DNA of 64,000 bases, from positions 62,001-126,000 of the forward strand of contig MU119247.1 in NCBI GenBank assembly GCA_014904845.1. The letters run 5' to 3'. Both the position numbers and the translations under genes were made by a program. Shown here one piece after another: positions 23,027 to 33,271 of this stretch. Each line of letters starts with the position of its first letter. The stretch's first letter is position 1. The notes under the pieces are model-generated. The model was given only the letters and a program-made list of their open reading frames with translations, did not search any database and was not told the origin of the DNA. The DNA is from Acephala macrosclerotiorum (Eukaryota > Ascomycota > Leotiomycetes > Helotiales > Mollisiaceae).

Positions 23027-24102
23027 ACGAGGCGGTAGAACGGTATGAAAGAAAGGCTAGATCATGGAATTTGGGCTCATTACTCGATTGCGTCCAAAGG
23101 CAGCAATCTGAATTGATCTCCGATGACAAATATGGAAGCTTAAGATGATTTTTAGAAAGCAAAATCCATCCGAGCTGGGGCCATAAGACTGAGCAAGATC
23201 CGAGCATGAAGTGGGCATGAGGGATCAGATATAGTATGGTGAACGACGCGGAGCATAGTAATCCCCGCACCTGCTTCACCGTGCTTTCGACTGTCCCAAC
23301 GGCGCGGGACGACGATGATAGTGGCTTCGCGTTTCGATCGATGGGTCAATGAGAGGAGAGTTCATACGAGGCCCCCTTGACACACGAATGAACAGGCGCA
23401 TGAAGACGCCTGAACCGCCGACGGTTCCAACAGGGGACCAGCCCTGCGGCCCTGCTGTTGCTTGTCACATCGGCACAGCAATGCACAGATGCACGAAGGG
23501 GAATATTGTCACAGGTAGATTAATACAAATGCAGTTGGCTCGAAGAAAATCGGAGAATTATTGTCCATAGAGCAGAAATGGCTGAAACTTGGCATCTGAA
23601 GCCAGGGGCGTGAACAGATATTGTGCAGACGTTCTGCGCTGGCAGCTCGTCGGATCCGAAACTATCATGTACCTCGTACCAAGTCTCGAAAAAATCTTGT
23701 CCACAACAAACGGGAATGGTAAACTTTGCGGCAGTTGTCCTGAGATTGAACGTTACAGTACTGATTCGTGAGCGGTTTCTCTCAGGGCACGACCCACCGC
23801 CTTGCGGTCGGCATGTGGCTTGGTGATGGCGCAGGGGAAAAAGGACTTGGAAAAGTTTGTCCCAAACCGTGCAACTGCAGCCGGATGATGTTGGATTGTG
23901 AAGAAGATATTTGATGGACGTGGCGAGGGAGGTCGCTTGAACAGGACCCCCAGAGCGGCTAAAAATACGTGGGGCTAAAAATTCATTGGCGACCAGTCTT
24001 CTTGTCAGCTTTCCCACTACTTCAGCCTCAGTGCCAGCGACCAAGATCGACCGCCTTAAACAACGCGTTTCAACCGGGCAGACTTCGAGGTGGAAATTCG
24101 AG
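23027..24102. other. Divergent upstream region
   Basis: About 1.1 kb between the divergent disordered-protein and FHA genes. Long minus-strand frames here and over the FHA gene (23520-24386) are antisense images of Arg/Ser-rich coding sequence and were not accepted. Confidence 0.5.
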
Positions 24103-25050
24103 ATGGAGTCATCGAGACCGCGCCGGCCAGAGAGGGACGAGCGTCCGCCCCGGCGTCGTTCACGCTCGTCTTCGCACGACTCCGAGGAAGAGAGGCGGCG
24201 ACGACGACGTAGAAGAGAACGAGAGCTGGCAGACGGTGAAAGGAATCGCGGCGGGCGGGATGACGAAGTTGTGAAGGACAAGGACAAGTACAACGATCGA
24301 GAGAGCAAGCGTCGAAGATCTCGAAGTCCTCGGCCAGAGCCTTCTCGCAACAAACACGAAGACCGCGAATCGAAGCACAAGAGCACTCGAGACCGGTCTC
24401 CACACCGGAATAGTAGGGGTAAGGATCACCGATCATCAAGAGAAGGTTCCTCAACTCAAGTTAGTCGAAAAGCCAAAGGAGCATTACCTTCCCAAGAGGC
24501 TTCTTTCCAGGCGAATGGGGACCCTTCGATGGCAATCGTGGTAGCGGGTGACGCGCCAGACATGCAAATGCCCTCTCTGGCATCTACTGGACTCCTGGCA
24601 GCGGCTTCGAATTCAGTTACGCAAGCAGATGGCACCTCCATTGCTCTCAAGTACCACGAACCAGTCGAAGCACGAAAGCCGCCAGCGAAGGACGAATGGA
24701 AACTGTTCGTGTTCAAGGGCGCGGATATTTTGGAGACGATTGAGCTCAGTTTGAGGAGTTGTTGGTTGGTGGGAAGAGAAGTGGCTGTTGTCGATATGCC
24801 AGCGGAACATCCAAGTATTAGCAAGCAACATGCTGTTATACAATTTCGCTACATCGAAAAGACGAACGAATTTGGGGACAAGCTGGGCAGAGTAAGACCA
24901 TATCTCATCGACCTCGAATCTGCGAATGGCACATTACTCAACAAGGAAGAGATACCCGCAAGCCGATATCTGGAGTTACGCGACAAGGATATGATTCAAT
25001 TTGGACATAGCACGCGCGAGTATGTGTTGATGCTATCTCCCAAGAGTTGA
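24103..25050 (+). CDS. FHA-domain protein, SNIP1/Pml1-like (RES splicing complex)
   Basis: Predicted nuclear phosphothreonine-binding protein, 315 aa, single exon. Start chosen at the first in-frame ATG (24103); upstream frame has only non-ATG codons. Residues ~1-150 are Arg/Ser/Glu-rich (RS-like), typical of splicing factors; residues ~220-310 form an FHA domain with the hallmark positions WLVGREVAVVDMP, HPSISKQHAVIQFR and DLESANGTLLN. The combination of RS-like N-terminus and C-terminal FHA matches SNIP1 in animals and Pml1 in yeast, a subunit of the RES pre-mRNA retention and splicing complex. Confidence 0.9.
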   Translation: MESSRPRRPERDERPPRRRSRSSSHDSEEERRRRRRRRERELADGERNRGGRDDEVVKDKDKYNDRESKRRRSRSPRPEPSRNKHEDRESKHKSTRDRSPHRNSRGKDHRSSREGSSTQVSRKAKGALPSQEASFQANGDPSMAIVVAGDAPDMQMPSLASTGLLAAASNSVTQADGTSIALKYHEPVEARKPPAKDEWKLFVFKGADILETIELSLRSCWLVGREVAVVDMPAEHPSISKQHAVIQFRYIEKTNEFGDKLGRVRPYLIDLESANGTLLNKEEIPASRYLELRDKDMIQFGHSTREYVLMLSPKS

Positions 25051-26268
25051 ACAGCATTTGGATGGACTAGGAAGGTGTACCTCAGCCAAGGACCTCCCGG
25101 AAGGCCGATACTCTAAATCATCGATGTGATGAGGGCTTCATGATGTACATGAATCGGCGAGCAGAAGGTTTTAACCAAATACTGTAAAATTTGGAGCTGG
25201 CCACGGGATGTTGTACCTGAGTCACCCTCGAGGTTAGCCTTGGTGTCACTATGTTAACAACTACCGAATTTCGGTAGTCACAGGCAGCAATAGGAATCGC
25301 GTCTCGAGTGTCAGTTACAGCAGCCGTTGGATCTCCGATGTGTCCTGAACGTTTGCCTCTGCTGCTGTCAACCTTTCCTCGGGCATTTCCCAGATCTTGA
25401 AGGCTAGTTGCAGGGCTGCAGTGTTCCGTTTCCGGTGACAACGCTCTGACTGTTCATTTCGAGTCTTGCTTGTCGTGCCCGGGTTGCCGAATCAAAGGTT
25501 GAATAGGGAGAAGAGCCGCCTCAATATTCAAATGAGCCTCAAGGGTCGAGCTGATGGCTGGCCCGAATGCAAGCAGCCTTCAAGAATATGCATTACAAAT
25601 TACCACATGGCGTCCAATCACCACATGTGTATGAAACAAAAGTCCCTCGGTCACAAAGTGTCTCTCCAGTGTCTTTCCCCAGAGTCTGCCGACGCCCTCA
25701 CTTTAGAGGCAAGCCTCCCCCTTACGCTCGCAGACTGGTCCAATGCCATAAGGCTGTGATCGACGGAAGCTCTCCGACAGGCGAGGCCCCCTGTTCTTTT
25801 CCCCTTTAGTACCCGCACCCATCCCGTCGATCCCTGTAGGCGCAGGACCGCGAATCCTCCGCACCGAGACACACGCCTAATCAACACCGCAGCTGACCCT
25901 CTACGACCTCTTCCACCACTCTACCACCACACCCTCAGGGCGCGCTCACGTATTCCAACCCCAATGTCTCGACTGTAGGACTCGCAGGCGGCGTACTACC
26001 TTCGGACGCTCTCCGTGTGACTAACTGCTTCGCGCGTGCCACCAGTAACACGAGTACACCGAACCTCGCACTGCCCATGCACTAGGCAGGCAGACAGATC
26101 TTCTCGTGCCCTGCATTCTGTCCTCGAATTCATGGCTCTGTACTCTCTCGCCAAATTATGACCATTGCCATCGGGCGACTCCCTCGTCATACATATATAG
26201 AAGCTGCATCGGCTCTTCTTCCGAGCGGTGCATGAAGCAGCGGCAGAAAGATCGTGGAGTGCACAAGC
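25051..26268. other. Intergenic, upstream of NLR-like gene
   Basis: 1.2 kb with only short chance frames. Pyrimidine/C-rich stretches near 25850-25960 could be part of a promoter/5' UTR. Confidence 0.5.
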
Positions 26269-29200
26269 ATGGTAGGCAGCAGCCTTGTTCCCCAGAAGCA
26301 GGTCCCGGCAGAAACGAGGCTGACGATATCTTGAACATAACAGGGCTCCGCAATCAATCTCGACGAAATCAAACGATTCGAGGTTACGGAGGTGTACTCG
26401 CATCCTGATGCCAAGGTCGATATTGTATTTGTGCATGGCTTAAATGGTGACCCAAGACACACTTGGACCTCGAAGAACAATGGCTTATTCTGGCCGTCGC
26501 AACTGCTGCCAGTCTCACTGAAGTCTGCGCAGGCAAGAATACTGGTGTACGGATACAATGCGGACGTATACACATTTGGAAGCAATAAGGGTAGCCCCAG
26601 GTTCGTAGACTCGAGCACTTCAAGCAGAACCTATGCTAACATTTTGCCCAGCTCAGACATGATCCATCAACATGCCCAAACCATGCTCAAGAACCTTGCA
26701 TCCGAACGAACGAGCGAAGAAGTCCAAGAACATCCCATAATATTTGTCGCACATAGCTTAGGAGGAATACTAGTGAAGCGCGCCCTCGAGCTCTCCCATG
26801 ACCTCCAAGGCAAGAGCGACGATGACCTCCGCTCCATCTACGTCTCTACCTTCGGCGTCATCTTCCTTGGGACCCCGCACAATGGTGCCGACCCCGCAAA
26901 ATGGGGGATCATCCTCCAAGGCATGGTCGATGCTCTCATTCCCAAAAAGCTCCTCCAATCGCATTCTCAACTCGTCAAAACTCTCCAAGCCAACAATGAA
27001 ACCCTTCAAAACATCAATTTAAAGTTTCTTGACATCTACCCGAACCATTTGAAGGTCTGCATGGTGCATGAGACTCATCCGACGGACCTGAAAGCAAGTA
27101 AGATCCTGATTGTTGATCAACTGAGTGCAAGTCCGCTATTACCGGATGTACAGTATTTTGGAATTGAGGCGACGCATTCTGGGATGTGCAAGTTTGATAG
27201 TAAGAATGCGCCTGGGTATACAAACGTTTCTGTTACATTAAAACAATGGGTTCAAGAAGGTAAGCTTCCTCCCAACATTGCACTGGCCTGCAAGCTAACT
27301 CTCTACAGCGCCTTCCATCGTAGAACAAAATTGGGAGGAAGAGAGGATCTTGAGACAGAGACAACGGGAAGGCGAAGCTGCCAAAATTTTAGGGATCCGC
27401 GTTGTAAGATATACCACTAGGACCGATATTCTCAATCTCATTTCGAAATCCGAGATTACTGACAATGTGCAGCCTCCAGCATCACAGCGGCCCACAACGC
27501 CCGCTCATCACACACCTGGTACGTTGGCGAATCAAGATTATCGTGAACTCGCAAGGCTTGATGCTCCCTCGAGCTCATCTCAGGACACTCGGCATGTGTA
27601 CACGCCTGAGTATGAAGAGGCGTGATCTGTATGGCGGAGTCACATCTTCAAAAATGCAATTTAACGAATCTCTTTTGTTTTGCATGTTTTTATGGCTTTT
27701 GAAAATATGGAGATGGATTCTATGAATTTTCTTGGTGGACATGGGCTGATTCGTCTTTCTTGTAGATCTGTCGAGTCCTGTAAATAAGCCTACAATCATT
27801 GTCAAACCGACCTTCGATATGCCTCCTGAAGTATCCGAACAAGATGCACCTTACTTTATCAAGCCCTCTGGCTTTCGTCCGAACTCCCTTTTCGTCGGCC
27901 GTGAAACCGAGCTCGTGGACATGCATCGCATGTTATTCGACAAGAAGCGGAGAGCGGAAGGCACGTCGGCAGTACTCATCCAATCGTTGCCGGGCGGCGG
28001 AAAGACACATTTGGCGAGGGAGTATGTCTACCAGCACAAAGACGACTTTCCAGGCGGTATCTTCTGGTTGCGAGCGAAGAGTGAGACGGAACTCACAGCG
28101 GGGTTTTGGGACATCGCTTGCAAAGCAGCTTTGAAGAGTATGACGGACCACGAGGATATGGATTCTTCACAAGCTCATGAGCTGTTCATCAAACAAGTGA
28201 GGAAATGGTTGGAGCGCCGTCATGAATGGCTGCTGGTTCTCGACGGAATCCACTTCAGTCATGGGCTTCTGAGGAAGTTCATCCCGGACAGCAAGAATAC
28301 GAGTCTCATTTACACTTCTACCGAGAAATCTGTCATTGGAGATCATCACTTCATGAATCCTCAAATTATCAAGCTGCCACTTCTTTCGGCACGAGAAGCA
28401 CAGAAACTACTGTTGCTCGAGCTCGGTAGGCAAGAACCATTCCACCGAGACGATATGAAGTATTCGATGGAGCTCGTTCAATCCATGGGTTTCTTACCGG
28501 TGGTCATCCACGCCGTGGCGAAGAGGCTAAAGTCAACAGACGAGCCGCTATCAAAGTTTGCAAAAGCATACTCTTCCGAGCCAAGGCTTCGGGGATTGGG
28601 TACCTACACAGCAGTTGTCGATCAATTGAAGGCTCTCGGTGCACACGAAGCATTGAACCTAATACATCTAATTTGTTTCTTCAGTCAGCACATCCCCGTT
28701 GAGATGGTCTCTCTCGGACTGAGGGCTCTCGACGTTTCGGTCAAAGCTCGTGAACCCGTCACTGGACAATCTCTCAACAACACTTTCAAGATTCTGAACA
28801 CCTTCGCCTTAATCAACCGAAATGAGCATGATCCTCCTCATATGCATTCATCACAAAGCTCGAAGGACAGTCGAGACATGCTGGCGGAAAATATAGACGT
28901 CATCAGGCTTCACAGCGTCGTCCAAGCTTTCTTCGTCGACACTCTTCATGCGGAAGGCACATTACCCGTATGGCTTGATCGAGCTGTTCGGGTCTTCTGT
29001 TGCTCATACGATATTGCCAATGAGAGAATTGCTCTGAAGCACAACACTGGTCGCGTCGAGGACTACAGGTTGTACGAGATCCATGGCAAGAAGCTTCAAG
29101 AGCACTTGACAAAGTACAACTCACGGCATATCATCCGAGGTCCAATCGCAGACGCCAACATCCGTCCTGGAATCACAAGACGAACATCTAAGCACCTAAC

Positions 29201-31875
29201 CCCAGAACAGAAAATACTGATGGTCGATGCCCAAGGAATGCTTTCCCAGAGACTACTGGCCATCAAAGTCGAAATCGAATGTCGCACCACCAATGAATCA
29301 AACGTCATCGCTGGTGGCAAGTCTGAGGCACTCCAAGCTTCCATCTTCGACCGCACAAGCAGCTCCTCGGACACTGGCCCCGAAACGCCTGGCTCACATG
29401 ACAAATTCCACTCCAATGTGTCGACCTGGGGTCTTGAACCAGATAAAGGGCAACTTGAGTCGCCGGAACAATTGACGCATGATTACATTCGCCGTCTCGA
29501 TGCTACGTACAAACCTCACTTCCCGATGCCTATGCCTGAAGATCCAGGATACGATACCGACAACGAGCAGTCCGTCGCGATGACGATCCAACCTTCGCAA
29601 AGAACTATGCGACCGGATAGAGAGCCCGAAAGTCCAGGCGGATGGGAAGAAGTGCGACCGAGAAGAGCAAGAGCAAGGCCGGAGGAACTGCCTCTTCACC
29701 GCACAATCAAGAACTTGGAGAAGTCGAGGTATTCGGATAGTGCTGGAGCTTACCGCGCCATGATCTCGGCAGATCCAAGGGCGATGAAAGCTACACACCT
29801 GGGTGTGGCCAGCGTCACCGATGAAGCTCACGGGTATTTGCATAACCAAGCTGTTCGTGATGTGTCGAGGGGTAGGATGTCGAGTCAATCGAGTGCAGAA
29901 GCTGCCTTGAACAACATCAGTCAGAGCAGTCCACCCCCTGCGAGAGGAGGAGGCGCTATCCGAGACAGAAGACAATCTTCGACAGGGAGGGGCCCCAGAG
30001 GAAGAATAATGACTGGTTTTCCTTCGTATGCTCGGGCAGTGGCAAACGCCACTCCAGACACCGCTTCAAGCTACAAGGATGACTTCGTGCGATCAGTTAC
30101 GGAACCTCAGCCCGAGTCGAGCGCCAGTTCATCCACCGTGGACAGACCTCAGAGCTCAGCTATTGAATCTCTCCAACGATTTCCGATCGAAGTTCCCAGA
30201 TCACCTCCCACGTCGATGCCGCCATATCCTTCGTCATCATACACAGTTCTCTTCCCATCGGACAATGGCTACAAAGGTCCGACTTACTCTCAGGAGAACC
30301 TCTCGTTAAGTCTAGATCCATACCCAACTACCATCTACCCACGACTGGAAGGCCTCCCACCAGTCGAAGTCATCAAATCCTCTGTCCCCGCCAAGCTTCA
30401 AAAAGCAGACCAGTATTCACAAACCTTCTCCGGCTCCCTCCCAGCCTCAATGCAACCCCAGTACTCCAATGGAAGTTCCTTCATCCAGCCTGACATCCTT
30501 TCATTGTCGTCACCCAACATCAAAGTTCGCTCCGAGCGTGAATCAACACCCTATTACCCTGGACACCCCGAATACTCCAACCAATCCGGCGGATACACAT
30601 CCCAACCCATGTCTCGCGATCCATCAGGACAATCAGCACACACTACTCATTCTGCAGGTCAAGTGGTTCGACCTAGGAGAGGGAGTTTGGCTGAGACGGA
30701 ACCGATGCCTAGATTGCCGAATTTTAGCCCTAGGATTCCGCCGACGAGTTATCAAGTCTATGAGCGGATGCGGGAGAGGGATTTGTTGGGGGGAGAGATT
30801 GAGGGGGATGATTTGAATGAGATAAGACGGGAGAGCGAGAGAGAGGTTAGAGAGAGGTTGGTGAGGAAGAGTCCGAGGTTGGAGTTCGCGAGGGCGGCGT
30901 TGATTGAGAGGTTGGATGAGTGGGGGAGTGTGGTTAATGAGAGGTAATGCTCGTCTCTTTCCCTACCCGTCTTGGCCAAGAAGAATAGAAGAGCCAACTG
31001 ATTACAATAGTGGTCCATTCCAACCTCCACCTCAATCATCTCAGCCACTGATCAAGAGAACATTCAACCCCAACGCCCCTTCTTTCGCGCCTTCGAACTC
31101 GAACGCAAACTTCACAACCTCGCCACCCCTCCCACCAACTGTACCACCAAACTCAATGTTCAGCAGCACCTCATCCCTGCCTCCCCAATCGCCCTCCTCA
31201 TTCCAACCATCCCCTTACCAGCCATCTCCGTATCCGAATTCATCTCAATACCAAACCCCAGCTCACCACAATACACCAAAATCATTTACTTCCGCACAAG
31301 CAACCTGGGGAAACAACTCCTTCAACACCACAAGCAGCTACCCAAAAAGACCACAACCACACAACACACCCGCCTCCTTCCCCTCTTTCCAATCTCAAAC
31401 TTCACCATATCAACCACAATCCCCATACCCCGACAACGCAACAGCAGCCTCAGCCTCACCCCGCCTCCCCTCCGCCTCCGCAGTGGACATGGATCGCACA
31501 GGCTCATCCGGAAGTGGCGGCATCATAGTTCCCGACCATACACAAAATGGAAATACGAGAGGAAGGCTAATTGAATTCGGCGATTACCCAGAACTAGTAG
31601 ATACAGTAGAAGCCAGGGAACGAGCCCGAGTGTTGAGAGCTTGGGGAGATAGGATGAGGGAGGTTGAGCGGGAGAAGGCTAGACGGCAGAGGGAAGGAGG
31701 AAGGAATGGTGAGGTGAGATGGATTGAGAGGGGGAATGGGGAGGGGAGTGTAGGGTTGGGATTGGATTTGGGGGGTGGGAATGGGAATGGGAATGGGAAT
31801 GGGAATGGGAATGGGAATGGGAATGGGAATGGGAATGGGAATGGGAATGGGAATGGGAACGGGAATGGTAGATAG
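26269..31875 (+). CDS. NLR-like STAND protein: lipase-like + NB-ARC + disordered tail
   Basis: Predicted exons 26269-26271 (just the ATG), 26344-27259, 27309-27518, 27766-30943, 31011-31875; 5172 nt, 1723 aa. Residues ~20-290 are an alpha/beta-hydrolase of the SesB/DUF676 kind: VDIVFVHGLNGDPRHTW and nucleophile elbow VAHSLGG, then FLGTPHNGAD. From ~410 follows an NB-ARC: FVGRETELVDMHRML, P-loop SLPGGGKTHLAREY (first Gly of the Walker A is Ser), LLVLDGIHF as Walker B, and a winged-helix-like region to ~800. In place of TPR, ankyrin or WD repeats, the last ~850 residues are Ser/Pro/Gln-rich and disordered, with a charged helical patch near 30800 and a (GN)n end. Fungal proteins of this lipase/NB-ARC type act in non-self recognition. 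Least sure: the one-codon first exon, the 247-bp third intron and the last splice (a 37-bp alternative ending at 30980 also keeps frame). Confidence 0.85.
31778..31867 (+). repeat. Coding hexanucleotide repeat (GGGAAT)n
   Basis: About 15 tandem GGGAAT units, one variant GGGAAC near the end, coding (Gly-Asn)n at the C-terminus of the NLR-like protein just before its stop codon. Unit gain or loss keeps the frame. Confidence 0.95.
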
Positions 31876-32790
31876 GGGAGTTCAAGGTTTGAGGATTGTA
31901 TTATACCTTGTTTTGTTTGATGGTGTTTGGGTTGATTTTGCAAGAGAGGTGGGGTGTATTCTAGGTGAGATAGATGTTCGCATTGTTGGTGTTGGTGTTG
32001 GGCCTATCGTCTCATTAAGAAGGGGAGTGAATGGCGTGGAAAATTATAGGGTTGCATGGTTATTGCATCACAAGGACAAGGTGGTTGCTGCATATTTTAG
32101 GTTGCATTTGGGTGTTTCTTGGATTTCATTTTAGGAGGGAGTTCATCAACAAATCTTAGAATATGTTCATTTACATTTTACCTAACCTACCCTGCTTAGG
32201 TAGGATGGTTCCTCTAAATCCGGGATCTTGCAGCGTCTCAACTTTCCTATGCTTTTACGATATGTAGTCCTAAGGAGCTACTAGCTTGAAGTGGATGTTT
32301 CCTCGAGGAGGTACAGTACTCAGGGTCACGTGTTATCGGATGGAAATCGAGATTACCTCTGCAAGTCCAAAGGGATGTACAGCCTTACCCCACAAAGGGT
32401 CTTAGGATAGCTACGCTGGAACTACATTTGTCGCAGGCATGATTTATTAACACAAAGGCGCCGAGAAGAGGTTTTGAGAAATTCCCAGAGCTCCCACCAA
32501 AGCTTAGGTTGAATATATGGATGGGACCACTGCCTTCCAACACCTCAAGTCATCAACATTCAGCCCCGAGAGGTAGATCGCCAAACAAGAGATTTCTCCC
32601 GTCTTGCTGAGAAGTCATTTCGCACCCGTTCTACCTTCCCTACCATCCTTGCGGTCAACCATGAGTCTAGAACTACCGCCTTGAAGAGCTTCACCACTTG
32701 CACAAAACCCAAAAGCAACGCCCGGATTCGCTTTCAACAGTGAATAAGACACGGTATCTTTCGGTCATAACCAGACAGCGCAGCCTTGAT
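31876..32790. other. Intergenic
   Basis: 3' region of the NLR-like gene and flank; no gene seen. Confidence 0.5.
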
Positions 32791-32796
32791 TCTTTA

Positions 32797-33068
32797 AGCA
32801 GCACTTCGAAACAGCCGAGATCGATATCCTAGAGGAGGGTGGAACTTCGTTGAATGCAGACTTTGCTGTGCTAAATATGATGTTTAAGCGGTTCGATGCG
32901 ACGCGGAAGAGCTGGAGAGCGAGAGAGAAAAGTCTTGTTATCAAGCTCGTCGGATCATTGAAGATGGGGCCTCCTGGTAAAGGGTTCTATGTTCAGACTT
33001 TTGAGAGTAAAAGTACTAGGACGAGCAGCAGAATTGCGTCGAAGAGTGCGAAGTATGTACAGCCATGA
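32797..33068 (+). pseudogene. Isolated ~90-aa coding fragment, unknown
   Basis: The frame reads FKQHFETAEIDILEEGGTSL then MMFKRFDATRKSWRARE and LKMGPPGKGFYVQTFESKS before a stop. It looks like real protein sequence (charged amphipathic helix followed by a loop) but there is a stop right upstream and no start or splice signal that links it to anything, so it is probably a gene fragment. Confidence 0.35.
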
Positions 33069-33271
33069 CAGGCTGAGGGCGATTTGTACACAAGGTTTTA
33101 GATCACCTCTGAACGGAGTAAAAGCTCGACGCTTCTTGCTGGTATTAGTTGTTGTGCCTTGCCAAGGAATCGGGGCCTATGACCTGTACTCATCTTTGGC
33201 AACAAAGCATAGGCTTCACGCCCCGTGAACTTCTTCCCTCCAAATTTCTCCAATCATTGTACCAGAGGTCT
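33069..33271. other. Short intergenic
   Basis: 3' flank of the ankyrin gene; nothing seen. Confidence 0.4.

Noticed and set aside
23520..24386. 288-codon minus-strand frame over the FHA gene start
   Set aside because: Antisense of Arg/Ser-rich coding sequence, which naturally lacks stops on the other strand; no domain.
30944..30980. 37-bp intron as the last splice of the NLR-like gene
   Set aside because: In frame, but very short and without a branch site; the 67-bp choice ending at 31010 has a CTGAT-type branch point. Kept as an alternative.
31584..31943. Minus-strand frame with poly(Pro-Phe) and a His-Ser repeat frame
   Set aside because: Both are translations of the GGGAAT repeat in other frames.
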